This document shows positions 1 through 9,541 of a stretch of DNA of 64,000 bases, piece after piece. Made by a program: the position numbers and the translations under genes. The notes beneath the pieces were generated by a model. That model saw nothing but the letters and a program-made list of their open reading frames with translations. It was not told the DNA's origin and did not search any database. Every line of letters begins with the position of its first letter. The first letter of the stretch is position 1. Origin of the DNA: Halarcobacter sp. (GTDB lineage: Bacteria > Campylobacterota > Campylobacteria > Campylobacterales > Arcobacteraceae); contig NZ_OY780939.1 of the NCBI RefSeq assembly GCF_963675975.1, forward strand, positions 1,364,001 to 1,428,000, in the 5' to 3' direction.

Positions 1-73
1 TAAGATTTTTATAATATTTAACCTTTATAAAATAATAAAATAGATACAATATTATTTTTTAAAATAAGGTGAA

Positions 74-1918
74 TTGTTGAAATTTCAAAATATCAGGTTG
101 ATATATTTAAAAAATATTATGCTATTTCTTTTTTTTGGTTTTGTAATTGCTACTATTACAAGTTATATTCAGTATTCTGTCAAATACGACGAAGTAAAAG
201 AAAAATTAAAAGATGAATCATTTTTTGTATCAAATAGAATTAAAACACAGATTAAAAATTATATAAATAAAATAGAAGTAAGTATAAACTCTATTTATGA
301 TAATAAGTTATTTTTAGATTATATAAACAATACAACTAATTATAATAAAAATATTATAGAACAATTATTTATTAATACAATGGAAAATAATAAGAGTTAT
401 TTTCAGTTAAGATTTCTAGATATAAATGGTATAGAAAAGATAAGAATTGATAGAAAAGATGATAAAGTTTTCATAGTAGAAGATTCTAAGCTTCAAGATA
501 AATCAAATAGATACTATTTTAAAGGTGCAGTTAATACTAAAAGAGGTGAATATTGGTATTCAAATGTTGATTTGAATATTGAAAATAAGAAATTAGAATA
601 TCCTATAAGACCAACATTTAGAGTATCAACAAAAGTATTTCATAATAATCAGTTTGTTGGGATATTAATTGTAAATATTGAACTAAAACCCCTGCTAGAT
701 AATATTAAAGATAATAAACAATTTAATATCTATTTGATTGATAAAGATGGGTATTTTATTTTAAATCCAGATTCTAAAAAAAATTGGTCAAGATATTTAG
801 GTACTAATTATAAAATTGATTTTGAAAATAATAAAAAGGAAAGAAATTTTACAAATACTTATTTATTCCCACTAAATAAGTATTTTAATAACAATGAAGG
901 TATTCAATTAGTATTAAAAGTCAAAAATCACTATTTAGATAAAATTATTGATAGTAATCGTAATTTAGCTTATACTATAGGTATTCTAACGCTACTTATC
1001 TCTATTCCAATAAGTTTAATTATTTCAGTACCTATATCTAAACTTTATATAAAGTTTGAAAAAATTTATAAAGATAATTTAAAATATGTAGATTTGGTTG
1101 ATAAATACGTAATAAGTATGACTGTTGATTTAAATAAAAAAATTGTGGAAGTAAGCAAAGCTTTATGCAATATTAGTGGATTTGCTAAAGATGAACTTAT
1201 TGGAAATGATGTATCCATAATACGAAATACTAAAACAAATAATTTAGTATGTAAAGATTTATGGAATAATATTCATGAAGGTAAAGTTTGGACTGGAGAA
1301 ATTGAAAATAAAAAAAAGAATGGTAAATTATATTGGATAAAAACTACTGCTTTGCCAAATATAGAAAATAGTAAAATATTAAGTTTTAGTTCAATTAGCG
1401 AAGATATTACTGATAAAAAAATTATAGAAAAGATTTCAGAAACAGACAAATTAACTCAATTATACAATAGGATCAAATTAGATAGAAGTTTAGAATATGA
1501 GTTTAATAGATTTAAAAGAAATAGAGCGATTTTTTCTCTTATTTTAATAGATATAGATTTTTTTAAATTAGTTAATGATACTTTTGGTCATCAAGTTGGG
1601 GATAAAGTATTAATAGAAGTTTCAAATATATTAAAAGAAAATTGCAGAAAAATAGATATATTGGGAAGATGGGGAGGAGAAGAGTTTTTAATAATTTGTG
1701 TAAATACTGAAATTTTAGGGGCTCAACATCTTGCAGAAAAGTTAAGAAAAAAAATTGCAAAGTATGAATTTGAAATTGTAAAACATAAAACTATTAGTTT
1801 AGGTGTTTCTCAAGTAAATTTAAACGACACCATTGAAAGTTTGATAAAAAGAGTTGACAATAATCTTTATCAAGCTAAAGAAAGTGGTAGAAATCAAACT
1901 GTAACAGATATTTATTGA
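74..1918 (+). CDS. Membrane sensor diguanylate cyclase (PAS-GGDEF)
   Basis: Makes cyclic di-GMP from two GTP, controlled by a periplasmic and a PAS sensor. The 614-residue protein has a membrane segment near residues 12-32, a periplasmic region of about 260 residues resembling Cache-type sensors, a second membrane segment near 297-325, a PAS domain around 340-450 and a C-terminal GGDEF domain. The active-site motif reads WGGEEF (about residue 534). RKID lies five residues before it, which fits an intact inhibitory I-site (RxxD). The start is one of two adjacent TTG codons (74 or 77) just after AAGGTG. A terminator follows the stop, so it is probably transcribed alone. The ligand is unknown. 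Confidence 0.88.
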   Translation: MLKFQNIRLIYLKNIMLFLFFGFVIATITSYIQYSVKYDEVKEKLKDESFFVSNRIKTQIKNYINKIEVSINSIYDNKLFLDYINNTTNYNKNIIEQLFINTMENNKSYFQLRFLDINGIEKIRIDRKDDKVFIVEDSKLQDKSNRYYFKGAVNTKRGEYWYSNVDLNIENKKLEYPIRPTFRVSTKVFHNNQFVGILIVNIELKPLLDNIKDNKQFNIYLIDKDGYFILNPDSKKNWSRYLGTNYKIDFENNKKERNFTNTYLFPLNKYFNNNEGIQLVLKVKNHYLDKIIDSNRNLAYTIGILTLLISIPISLIISVPISKLYIKFEKIYKDNLKYVDLVDKYVISMTVDLNKKIVEVSKALCNISGFAKDELIGNDVSIIRNTKTNNLVCKDLWNNIHEGKVWTGEIENKKKNGKLYWIKTTALPNIENSKILSFSSISEDITDKKIIEKISETDKLTQLYNRIKLDRSLEYEFNRFKRNRAIFSLILIDIDFFKLVNDTFGHQVGDKVLIEVSNILKENCRKIDILGRWGGEEFLIICVNTEILGAQHLAEKLRKKIAKYEFEIVKHKTISLGVSQVNLNDTIESLIKRVDNNLYQAKESGRNQTVTDIY

Positions 1919-1921
1919 TAT

Positions 1922-1960
1922 AAAAAAAGGGAAATGTTAAATAATCATTTCCCTTTTTGA
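1922..1960 (+). terminator. Rho-independent terminator after the GGDEF gene
   Basis: A perfect 13-bp stem (1924-1936 with 1946-1958) contains GGGAAATG paired with CATTTCCC, a 9-base loop and a terminal run of T. It starts three bases after the stop codon. The A-rich foot means it could also work in the other direction, for the convergent material downstream. Confidence 0.85.
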
Positions 1961-2007
1961 TTTAAATAATACACATATTTATAAATTTGTTCTGTAACAA
2001 ACTATGT

Positions 2008-2100
2008 TTAATTATTTTTTAACAATACTAAAAATGAAAATCCTTTGTCATTAGCACCTCCATATTGTTTATATAATGAAATTATAGCACTTTTTAACAT
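2008..2100 (-). pseudogene. 30-codon open frame, possible tail of a lost gene
   Basis: On the minus strand an ATG-to-TAA frame of 30 codons encodes a peptide containing ISLYKQYGGANDKGFSF and ending LLKNN. The composition looks protein-like rather than random (GGAND, KGFSFLV), but there is no Shine-Dalgarno before the ATG and an in-frame stop lies a few codons upstream. I do not recognise the family. It may be the C-terminal remnant of a degraded gene or a very small protein. The rest of 1961-2133 is AT-rich with no other feature I can support. Confidence 0.3.
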
Positions 2101-2133
2101 TAAAAGTTAATTAAAGTAATTAGTCTAAAGTAT

Positions 2134-2721
2134 TTAAATATATTTATTTAAGTTTACTAATGAATATTTATGGAAATCTATATATTTAGAATTATGTGAA
2201 CCAAAGTATCCATAAAAAGGCATAGACTTAATATTAATTATCTCTTTAAAATCATTTTTATCTAAAATATCAAACTCATAATGTGTTTCAATATATTTTT
2301 CTTGATAAGTATAAAAAATATCATTTTGAAAATAAGGTGAAAGTTTCTTATTTTTTGAAAGTGGTGTTTTGTTCTCTTTTTGTAGTGTAACTTGTGGGCA
2401 ATCTTTGTCTATATAAATTTGATTATCTAAATTTGTACTAAGAGGATAAATTCTACAAACACTAGGTCTTTTCTCATAAATAGTACACTTAAAGTCTATA
2501 TTATAAGGACATAAGCTTTTTCCATTTGTTAGTAAAACTACTGGTTTTATGTAGTTTAGTCCACCAAAAATAAAAACAATAGGAAAATTTTTATAAATAT
2601 ATTCAAATTCATCTAATAAAATTTGAGAAAATACTATCCCTTCTCTTCCATCGCAACATTTTGCATGACAATCTTTACAATCACCAAAATATAACTCTTC
2701 TTCATCTAATAATTTAAACAC
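2134..2721 (-). CDS. YkgJ-type cysteine-cluster protein
   Basis: A 195-residue cytoplasmic protein of the CxxCxxxCC family (YkgJ-like, often annotated zinc- or iron-chelate-binding). Near residues 15-24 it has the signature CKDCHAKCC, followed by later cysteines in LCPYNIDFKC and SVCRIYP, matching the conserved second half of the family. The cysteine set suggests binding of a metal or Fe-S cluster. The actual function of the family is poorly known. It is divergent from suhB (66 bp apart) and convergent with the GGDEF gene. No catalytic role is claimed. Confidence 0.75.
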   Translation of the reverse strand: MFKLLDEEELYFGDCKDCHAKCCDGREGIVFSQILLDEFEYIYKNFPIVFIFGGLNYIKPVVLLTNGKSLCPYNIDFKCTIYEKRPSVCRIYPLSTNLDNQIYIDKDCPQVTLQKENKTPLSKNKKLSPYFQNDIFYTYQEKYIETHYEFDILDKNDFKEIINIKSMPFYGYFGSHNSKYIDFHKYSLVNLNKYI

Positions 2722-2787
2722 AACACTCTTTTTTAATGGAAGTGTAACTAATTTTAGTTAAAATCTCTAAAAACAAAATGGAATAAA

Positions 2788-3564
2788 ATGAAAGAAAAAT
2801 TAATAAAAATTATCAAAGAAGCAGGGGAAATATTAAGAGATGGATATTTTTCTAAAAAAGATGTTAATTTTAAAGCAAAAAAAGATTTAGTAACAAAATA
2901 TGATGTAGCAGTAGAGAATTTTCTAAAAGAAAAGTTCTCCCAAGAATTTAAAGATTTTAATCTAATAGCAGAAGAATCAGATAACAACAATATTGAATTT
3001 GGAAACTCAATAATTATTGATCCAATTGATGGAACTACAAACTTTGTAAATCAAGTACCTCATACAGCAATTTCAGTGGGAGTTTATAAAGATAAAAAAC
3101 CTTTTATTGGAATAGTTTATAATCCAATTTTAGATGAATTATATGAATCAGAAGTTGGCTGCGGAGCTTTTTTAAATGGAGAAAAGATTGAAGTTTCAAA
3201 AGAGAAAGTTTTTCAAAAAGCACTAATATCAACAGGATTTCCATATAGTAGTGGAACAAACAATGAAGATTTATTAGATGTTATAGAAAAGATAAAAAAT
3301 GTACTTCCAAAATGTCAAGATATTAGAAGATTAGGTTCAGCAGCTTTAGACTTATGTTATGTTGCAAAGGGAACTTATGAAGGGTATTATGAGATGAATC
3401 TAAAAGCTTGGGATGTAAGTGCTGGAATAATTATTTTATTAGAAGCTGGTGGACAAGTATCAAATTTATATTTGCAAGATTATAAATTATTTGAAGATAA
3501 ATATATTATTGCTTCAAATGGGCTAATACATTCCCATTTAATATCAAATCTTGTTATGAAGTAG
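2788..3564 (+). CDS. suhB: Inositol monophosphatase family phosphatase (SuhB-like)
   Basis: A Mg2+-dependent phosphatase of the inositol monophosphatase superfamily, 258 residues, about the usual length. The metal-binding motifs are present: AEES near residue 71, DPIDGTTNF near 77-85, and WDVSAG near 207-212. The in vivo substrate in Campylobacterota is unclear; a sugar phosphate or inositol phosphate is the usual inference. In E. coli, SuhB also acts in rRNA antitermination, but nothing here shows that role. It heads a + strand run with glmS 57 bp downstream. In Campylobacter jejuni the equivalent gene sits next to accD, so the neighbourhood is partly conserved. Confidence 0.82.
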   Translation: MKEKLIKIIKEAGEILRDGYFSKKDVNFKAKKDLVTKYDVAVENFLKEKFSQEFKDFNLIAEESDNNNIEFGNSIIIDPIDGTTNFVNQVPHTAISVGVYKDKKPFIGIVYNPILDELYESEVGCGAFLNGEKIEVSKEKVFQKALISTGFPYSSGTNNEDLLDVIEKIKNVLPKCQDIRRLGSAALDLCYVAKGTYEGYYEMNLKAWDVSAGIIILLEAGGQVSNLYLQDYKLFEDKYIIASNGLIHSHLISNLVMK

Positions 3565-3621
3565 TTTTTTAGCAATTTTTAGATAATATAAATACTTTTA
3601 AAAATATACAAAAGGGTAAAT

Positions 3622-5424
3622 ATGTGCGGTATTGTAGGGTACATAGGTAAAAAAGATACAACTAAATTTTTATTAGATGGTTTAAAAGAATTAGAATATA
3701 GAGGTTATGATTCAACAGGATTGGCTTTATTAAACAATGATAAAATTGATGTATTTAAAGCATTAGGTAAATTAACTAATCTAGTAAATAAAATTAGTAA
3801 TGCCACATTGGATCAATACCCAATAGGAATTGGTCATACAAGATGGGCAACCCATGGAAAACCTACAGAATTAAATGCCCACCCACATTTAGGTGAATAC
3901 TCTTATGTAGTTCACAATGGAATAATTGAAAACTATAAAGAGATAAAAGAGCAATTACAAAGTGAGGGTGTGAAATTTCTTTCACAAACTGATACTGAAG
4001 TTATTGTTCATCTTTTTGAAAGTTTCTATAACAAATTAAACGATTCAAAAAAAGCTTTTGAAAATACAATTGAAAAATTAAAAGGTGCTTTTTCAATTCT
4101 TTTGATTTCAAAAGCAGATCCAGAAAAAATATTTTTCTTTAAAAATGGAAGTCCATTAATTATTGCAAAAGGTAATGATGAAGGTGAAGTTATGTTTGCA
4201 TCATCTGATGCACCACTAATTGGACTTGCACAAGATGTAGTTTATTTAGAAGATGGAGTAGGTGGAATAGCTTCTGCTTCAAACATAGAATTTTTAAGTG
4301 ATAATTATACTTGGAGTACTCTTCCTACTTCAAAACAGTTTGCACAAAAAGATGGTTTTAGATTCTTTATGGAAAAAGAAATTTATGAGCAAAGTAATGT
4401 AGTAAGTGATTGTATGCTTGGAAGAATTCAAGATGAAGGAATATATTTTGATGAAATTAATCCAAGCTTAATTGAAGGAATTAAAGAGATAAAATTATGT
4501 GCATGTGGTACATCGTACCATGCAGGTCTAACATCTTCATACCTTTTTGAGAGACTTTCTAAAATAAAATGTAATGTAGAAGTAGCAAGTGAGTTTAGAT
4601 ATAAAGAGCCACTTCTTACAAAGGATACTTTATTTATCGTTATTTCTCAAAGTGGTGAGACAGCTGATACATTAGAGGCTTTAAAGATGGCAAAGAATGC
4701 TGGACTTAAGTCTTTGGTTATTTGTAATGTTGATAACTCATCTATGACAAGACTTGCTGATTATACAATTTTAACAAGAGCCGGAATAGAAAAAGGTGTT
4801 GCTTCAACAAAGGCATTTTCGACACAAACTGTAGTTTTATGGATGTTATCTCTTTATTTTGCTAAAATAAAAGGTTCAATTTCATCTGAGAAATTACAAA
4901 GTGAATTAAAAGCTTTAAGAGAGGTTCCTAAAACATTAATTGTTGAGGATAAAATTCACGAAAAATGTAGAAGATTATCAAAAAGATATCTTCACGGTCA
5001 TGGTTTTTTCTTTATAGGACGAGATGTCTTTTTCCCATTAGCCCTAGAAGGTGCTTTAAAATTAAAAGAAATATCATATTTACATGCTGAAGGTTATCCA
5101 GCAGGTGAAATGAAACATGGTCCAATTGCGTTGGCTGATCCAGAGTTATTTACTATAGCTTTGATGCCACAAAATTTATTATATGATAAAATAAAATCAA
5201 ATGTTGAAGAGTTAAGTGCAAGAGATAGTACAATTTGTGCCATATCACCACTTGATTTTGAACTTAGTGATGATTTTATCAAAACTCAAGAAACAGAGCA
5301 TTATATGCTAGAGTTCTTTGAGATGTTAGTTGTATTGCAAGTTTTATCAATGGAGATTTCAATACGATTAGGGAATGATGTTGACATGCCAAGAAACTTG
5401 GCTAAGTCTGTTACTGTTGAATAA
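3622..5424 (+). CDS. glmS: Glutamine-fructose-6-phosphate aminotransferase (isomerizing)
   Basis: Makes glucosamine-6-phosphate from fructose-6-phosphate and glutamine, the first step toward UDP-GlcNAc for peptidoglycan and lipid A. The 600-residue length is standard. It begins MCGIVGYIG, so the catalytic Cys2 is exposed after removal of Met. The N-terminal Ntn glutaminase carries RWATHG and HNGIIENY. Two SIS sugar-isomerase domains follow (about 280-420 and 450-590), with SQSGETADT and the C-terminal end PRNLAKSVTVE typical of the family. AAGGG precedes the ATG. The 57-bp upstream gap is too short for a glmS ribozyme. Confidence 0.97.
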   Translation: MCGIVGYIGKKDTTKFLLDGLKELEYRGYDSTGLALLNNDKIDVFKALGKLTNLVNKISNATLDQYPIGIGHTRWATHGKPTELNAHPHLGEYSYVVHNGIIENYKEIKEQLQSEGVKFLSQTDTEVIVHLFESFYNKLNDSKKAFENTIEKLKGAFSILLISKADPEKIFFFKNGSPLIIAKGNDEGEVMFASSDAPLIGLAQDVVYLEDGVGGIASASNIEFLSDNYTWSTLPTSKQFAQKDGFRFFMEKEIYEQSNVVSDCMLGRIQDEGIYFDEINPSLIEGIKEIKLCACGTSYHAGLTSSYLFERLSKIKCNVEVASEFRYKEPLLTKDTLFIVISQSGETADTLEALKMAKNAGLKSLVICNVDNSSMTRLADYTILTRAGIEKGVASTKAFSTQTVVLWMLSLYFAKIKGSISSEKLQSELKALREVPKTLIVEDKIHEKCRRLSKRYLHGHGFFFIGRDVFFPLALEGALKLKEISYLHAEGYPAGEMKHGPIALADPELFTIALMPQNLLYDKIKSNVEELSARDSTICAISPLDFELSDDFIKTQETEHYMLEFFEMLVVLQVLSMEISIRLGNDVDMPRNLAKSVTVE

Positions 5425-5478
5425 ATATTAATTTTTTATTTTTTTAATTTTAAAATAAAAAGTAAGTGTGTATTTAAT

Positions 5479-5524
5479 GGAAAACAAAAATGGAAAACCT
5501 ACGAGGAAAACAAAAATGGAAAAC
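5479..5524 (+). repeat. 20-bp direct repeat spanning the metK start
   Basis: The 20-base sequence GGAAAACAAAAATGGAAAAC occurs at 5479-5498 and again at 5505-5524, offset by 26 bases. Each copy contains an ATG, but the two ATGs are in different frames. The second copy holds the preferred metK start. It looks like a small local duplication that added candidate start codons. Confidence 0.8.
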
Positions 5525-6727
5525 AAAAATCAATACTTATTTACAAGTGAAGTTGTAAGTCCGGGGCACCCAGATAAGTGTGCAGATATTATTGCTGATT
5601 CAATCGTTGATAGATTGATAATTGAAGATAAGCAAAGTAGAGTAGCTTCGGAAGTTTTTGTTGCTGGAAAGCATGTTGTAATTGGTGGAGAAGTTAAATC
5701 TAAATGCCAATTATCACAAGAAGAGTATGAAGAGATTGTAAAAGATGCTCTTGCAAAAATTGGTTACGACGGTAAATCTAGTTTTACAAAAGAACAATGT
5801 TTACATCCTGATGATGTAAAAGTACAGGTGCTTTTAAACCAACAAAGCCCAGATATCTCTCAAGGAGTTGACCAAACTACTGGAGATATTGGGGCAGGTG
5901 ATCAAGGTATTATGTTTGGTTTCGCATCAAGTGAAACAGCTGACTTAATGCCAGCTGCTATCACTTATGCAAGAATGTTGGCAGATAAAGTTTATAATTA
6001 TGCTTTAAATCATAAACATAAACTTGGAGTTGATATTAAAACTCAAGTTACTATTGATTATGGTACAAAAGAGAATTTTGAGAATTGTAAACCTCAAAAG
6101 ATTCATACAATCGTTGTTAGTGCACCTTCAGTTGAAGGTATGCCAATAGAAGAAGTTAGAGAGTTAATCCAAGGTCTTATTGATGATACTGGATTACCAA
6201 CTGATATGTATGACAAAGATAAAACAATTATTCATATTAATCCAACAGGAAGATATGTAAACCATTCTTCTTTACACGATAGTGGATTAACGGGAAGAAA
6301 ACTTATTGTTGATTCATTTGGAGGATATTCACCAATTGGTGGTGGAGCTCAATCTTCAAAAGATTATACAAAAGTTGATAGATCTGGACTTTATGCTGCA
6401 AGATGGATTGCAAAAAATATTGTTGCAGCAGGACTTGCTTCAAAAGCAGTTGTACAAATATCTTATGCAATTGGTGTTGCTAGACCAACTTCTGTTGCAG
6501 TTGATACTATGGGTACATATACAAAAATTGATGATGACAAGTTATCACAATTTGTAATGGATGAATATCCATTAACTCCAAGATGGATTACTGAGCAGTT
6601 CAACCTTGATAACCCTTCTGAAGAAACATTCCTTTATGCGGATGTTGCTGCAAGAGGACAAGTTGGACAAAGTGATTATCCTTGGGAAAAACTTGATCAA
6701 GTAGAAAAATTTAAAAGCTTAGTTTAG
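5516..6727 (+). CDS. metK: S-adenosylmethionine synthetase
   Basis: Condenses methionine and ATP into S-adenosylmethionine in the cytoplasm. Signatures include GHPDKC near the N-terminus, [10 protein letters not shown], and GGGAQSSKD in place of the usual GGGAFSGKD. I chose the ATG at 5516 (403 residues) because GAGG lies 10 bases upstream and the protein then begins a few residues before the conserved [16 protein letters not shown]. In-frame alternatives at 5477 (ATG) and 5468 (GTG) would add 13 or 16 lysine- and asparagine-rich residues generated by a local sequence duplication. The SSKD variant in the ATP loop deserves a check, because FSGKD is the common form. accD follows after 11 bp. 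Confidence 0.95.
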   Translation: MENKNQYLFTSEVVSPGHPDKCADIIADSIVDRLIIEDKQSRVASEVFVAGKHVVIGGEVKSKCQLSQEEYEEIVKDALAKIGYDGKSSFTKEQCLHPDDVKVQVLLNQQSPDISQGVDQTTGDIGAGDQGIMFGFASSETADLMPAAITYARMLADKVYNYALNHKHKLGVDIKTQVTIDYGTKENFENCKPQKIHTIVVSAPSVEGMPIEEVRELIQGLIDDTGLPTDMYDKDKTIIHINPTGRYVNHSSLHDSGLTGRKLIVDSFGGYSPIGGGAQSSKDYTKVDRSGLYAARWIAKNIVAAGLASKAVVQISYAIGVARPTSVAVDTMGTYTKIDDDKLSQFVMDEYPLTPRWITEQFNLDNPSEETFLYADVAARGQVGQSDYPWEKLDQVEKFKSLV

Positions 6728-6738
6728 AGGTATATATA

Positions 6739-7608
6739 ATGGATTTAAAAAACTTATTTAGTAAGATTACATTTGATAGTGGGAATAAAGAACAACCTAC
6801 AAAAGGTGATGCACCAACACACTGGATTAAGTGTCCAGAGTGTTCTGCATTGATGTTCTTTAAAGAGGTTGAAAACCAAAACAATATTTGTCCTAAGTGT
6901 AATTTTCATATGAGAATTGGTGCAAAAAGAAGAATTGAAATTTTAGCAGACAGTGATTCTTTTGTTGAATATGATTCTGATTTAAAACCTATAGATCCAT
7001 TAAAGTTTGTAGATAAAAAATCTTATAAAAAAAGAGTTGATGAAGCTTACAAAAAAACAGGAAGAAACTCAGCAGTTGTTAGTGGTGAGTGTACAATAAA
7101 TGAAGTTCCTGTTCAAATTGTTGTATTTGATTTCGCTTTTATGGGTGGAAGTTTAGGTTCTGTTGAGGGTGAAAAAATTGTTAGAGCTGTTGATAGAGCT
7201 ATTCAAAATCATCAGGGTCTAATTATTGTTTCTGCTTCAGGAGGAGCAAGAATGCAAGAATCAACTTTCTCTTTAATGCAAATGGCTAAAACTTCTGCAG
7301 CACTTAAAAGAATGGATAAACTTAAACTTCCTTTCATCTCTGTATTAACAGACCCAACTATGGGTGGAGTTTCTGCATCATTTGCATTTTTAGGTGATAT
7401 TATCATGGCAGAACCAGGTGCATTAGTAGGATTTGCAGGACAAAGAGTTATTAAGCAAACTATTGGGGCAGATTTACCTGAAGGTTTCCAAAGAGCAGAA
7501 TTTTTACTTGAAAAAGGTTCAATTGATATGGTTGTTAATAGAAGTGAGATGAAAAAGACTCTTTCTGATTTATTAACAATGTTTCAAAAAGATACTAACG
7601 TTAGTTAA
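6739..7608 (+). CDS. accD: Acetyl-CoA carboxylase carboxyltransferase subunit beta
   Basis: Transfers carboxyl from carboxybiotin to acetyl-CoA, with AccA, in the first committed step of fatty acid synthesis. The 289-residue protein has the N-terminal zinc ribbon with paired CxxC motifs (CPEC and CPKC, about residues 33-55) and the crotonase-like carboxyltransferase core with [10 protein letters not shown] and a [11 protein letters not shown] segment. The length is normal. accA is not in the window. It lies 11 bp after metK and 35 bp before rlmH. The accD-rlmH-dksA order matches Campylobacter. Confidence 0.96.
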   Translation: MDLKNLFSKITFDSGNKEQPTKGDAPTHWIKCPECSALMFFKEVENQNNICPKCNFHMRIGAKRRIEILADSDSFVEYDSDLKPIDPLKFVDKKSYKKRVDEAYKKTGRNSAVVSGECTINEVPVQIVVFDFAFMGGSLGSVEGEKIVRAVDRAIQNHQGLIIVSASGGARMQESTFSLMQMAKTSAALKRMDKLKLPFISVLTDPTMGGVSASFAFLGDIIMAEPGALVGFAGQRVIKQTIGADLPEGFQRAEFLLEKGSIDMVVNRSEMKKTLSDLLTMFQKDTNVS

Positions 7609-7643
7609 TTAAAGGTGGAGTTTTTACTCCATCACTTAAATTT

Positions 7644-8102
7644 ATGGCAAAAATTAATATTTATGCAATTGTAAAACCATCGAAAGATGAGTTTGATAAA
7701 CTTTCAAATGATTTTATAAAAATGTGCTCAAAATTTGCAAAAGTTGAAGTTCATAGTGTATTTAATAAAAATATAGCAAAAGCTCAAACAATAGGTGAAA
7801 AAGAAGCACAAAAGTCTTATACAGAGGCATTTGAACCACATATGAAAGGTTTTTGTATAGCTTTAGACGTATTAGGTAAAAAAATTGATAGTTTTAAATT
7901 TTCAGAAATAATTACAACCCATAGTGAAATAAATTTTTTTATAGGTGGAGCTTATGGTTTTGAAAGAAGTTTTTTAGATAAATGCGACATTTCAATAAGC
8001 CTTAGTGCACTAACTATGGCTCATAAAGTAGTGACACTTGTATTACTTGAACAAATATTTAGAGGTTTAGCAATAAAAAATAACCATCCGTATCATAAAT
8101 AA
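7644..8102 (+). CDS. rlmH: 23S rRNA pseudouridine-1915 N3-methyltransferase
   Basis: SPOUT-class methyltransferase that uses SAM to methylate the N3 of pseudouridine 1915 in helix 69 of 23S rRNA. The 152-residue size and the C-terminal knot region (FFIGGAYGF, then ISLSALTMAHKVVTLVLLEQ and NNHPYHK) are characteristic. There is no good Shine-Dalgarno just before the ATG at 7644. The best one (AAAGGTGGAG, 7611-7620) is 24 bases upstream and overlaps a small stem (7616-7621 with 7626-7631), so folding may bring it closer. The last point is inference. Confidence 0.92.
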   Translation: MAKINIYAIVKPSKDEFDKLSNDFIKMCSKFAKVEVHSVFNKNIAKAQTIGEKEAQKSYTEAFEPHMKGFCIALDVLGKKIDSFKFSEIITTHSEINFFIGGAYGFERSFLDKCDISISLSALTMAHKVVTLVLLEQIFRGLAIKNNHPYHK

Positions 8103-8151
8103 TTTATAAATTTTTGTGTATAATTGCAAAATTTTTTTAATAGGGTATAAT

Positions 8152-8505
8152 ATGGCTAACACTAAACAGATAGAAGAATTAAAAAATATCTTGCTTGAGA
8201 GAAAAGATAAAATTACTAAAAATATTCAGGGGAGTAGAGATAGTATAGATTCTTTAAAAGATTCTGAGTGCAAAGATGAGTATGATTATGCAGAAGTTTC
8301 TAGTGATTCATTCAAAGAGGGAATAATTGCTAATCAACAAATTACAGAACTTAAAGAGATTGAAGACGCTCTTAAAAGAATAGAAAAAGGTACATATGGT
8401 ATTTGTGAAATGTGTGATGAATCAATCGCTATTGGAAGATTAAGAGCAAAACCATTTGCAAAATTTTGTACACCTTGTAGAGAGATTTACGAAGTAGAAC
8501 AATAA
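8152..8505 (+). CDS. dksA: DksA/TraR-type transcription factor
   Basis: RNA polymerase secondary-channel regulator of the DksA family, linked to the stringent response. Using the ATG at 8152, with AGGG nine bases upstream, the protein has 117 residues. An N-terminal coiled coil is followed by a zinc finger with CEMC and CTPC near the C-terminus. It is shorter than the 151-residue E. coli DksA but typical of Campylobacter homologues. The acidic pair at the coiled-coil tip (DEYDYAEVSSD) is visible. An upstream GTG at 8116 is less likely because it lacks a ribosome-binding site. It sits between rlmH and a conserved membrane protein gene. Confidence 0.9.
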   Translation: MANTKQIEELKNILLERKDKITKNIQGSRDSIDSLKDSECKDEYDYAEVSSDSFKEGIIANQQITELKEIEDALKRIEKGTYGICEMCDESIAIGRLRAKPFAKFCTPCREIYEVEQ

Positions 8506-8524
8506 AAAATTAAAAGGATTAGAT

Positions 8525-9541
8525 GTGGGACTTAAATCATATATTGGCTTTTCTTTATTATTTATATTAATATTAGGATTAGCTATTTTTAGTATGGAAG
8601 CAGGGGATTATGAATTAAAAGTTTTTGATTTTTCATTAAACTTGCCAATTGTAATATGGTTCTTATTACCTGTTGTTGTACTTTTTGTATTAAGCCTTCT
8701 ACATCTACTTTTTTACAGTACTGTAAATTACTGTAAACAAAAAGCTTTTCTAAAAGATGAATCAACTATTGTTACATCTGTAAAAAATTTTTTATTACAA
8801 AAAGATGAAAAATGTAAATTAAAAACATCTGGGTATAAAAATATTTTTAAAATATTAAATCAATTAAAACTTGATGTAAAAGACAATACTTTTACTTCAA
8901 CTAATGAAGAATTAAATCAAACAGTTTCTTATATTAAAGATATAAAAGCTGGAAAATATGTAAGTGAAAAGAATCTTAAATTAGATAATAATTCTGAGCT
9001 TGCAAAAATAAATCTTATTAACAAGATAAATGACCAAGTTGATTTTTCATTGGATCTTTTAAAAAAAGTTGATGGATATTCAGAAGATGTGATTAAAATA
9101 GCATTTTTTAATGTTTTAGAAAATAAAGCAATGACAACAATCAAAAAAGTTTATACAAATGTAAATCTTGATAGAGAGATGGCATACAAACTTTTTTTAA
9201 AAGATGTTGATAATATTGAATTTGGATTATCAAAAGAAGAGATTCTTAAAATTACAAAATCTTTAAACTATTCAAAAAATGAGTATATAAATTTAGCTAA
9301 ACTTTACAAAGCTGTATTAAGTCCAGATAAATTAATAGAATTATTTGAATTGATTTCAAATGAAGTTGAAGAAGCTGTTGATGCAAACTTATATGTTCTA
9401 TGTGAATTAGAAATGATTGACAAAGTAAGAGAAATATTAAGTGGTTATGATAACAATGAATTAGTTGCTTTTAGAGCTTTAATAGATTTAAAAGAAGCTG
9501 GAAAGCAATACTCTCTAGACGAAATCTCATATAATAATTAA
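8525..9541 (+). CDS. Conserved two-helix membrane protein, unknown function
   Basis: A 338-residue protein with two membrane segments near the N-terminus (about 5-23 and 40-63) and a long, mostly helical, charged cytoplasmic region. I recognise no enzyme domain. By position it matches the uncharacterised gene between dksA and dus in Campylobacter jejuni. It starts at GTG 8525 after AAAAGGATT, and its TAA overlaps the ATG of the dus gene by one base (TAATG), so the two are probably translationally coupled. The C-terminal part looks like helical repeats, perhaps a protein-interaction scaffold; that is inference. Confidence 0.75.
   Translation: MGLKSYIGFSLLFILILGLAIFSMEAGDYELKVFDFSLNLPIVIWFLLPVVVLFVLSLLHLLFYSTVNYCKQKAFLKDESTIVTSVKNFLLQKDEKCKLKTSGYKNIFKILNQLKLDVKDNTFTSTNEELNQTVSYIKDIKAGKYVSEKNLKLDNNSELAKINLINKINDQVDFSLDLLKKVDGYSEDVIKIAFFNVLENKAMTTIKKVYTNVNLDREMAYKLFLKDVDNIEFGLSKEEILKITKSLNYSKNEYINLAKLYKAVLSPDKLIELFELISNEVEEAVDANLYVLCELEMIDKVREILSGYDNNELVAFRALIDLKEAGKQYSLDEISYNN

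Noticed and set aside
3565-3621. Possible glmS ribozyme or riboswitch upstream of glmS
   Set aside because: The gap is only 57 bases, almost entirely A/T, with no conserved core; it is too short.
5425-5515. SAM riboswitch upstream of metK
   Set aside because: Only an A/T-only inverted repeat (near 5433-5462) is present; no SAM-box-like conserved bases or multi-helix fold can be drawn.
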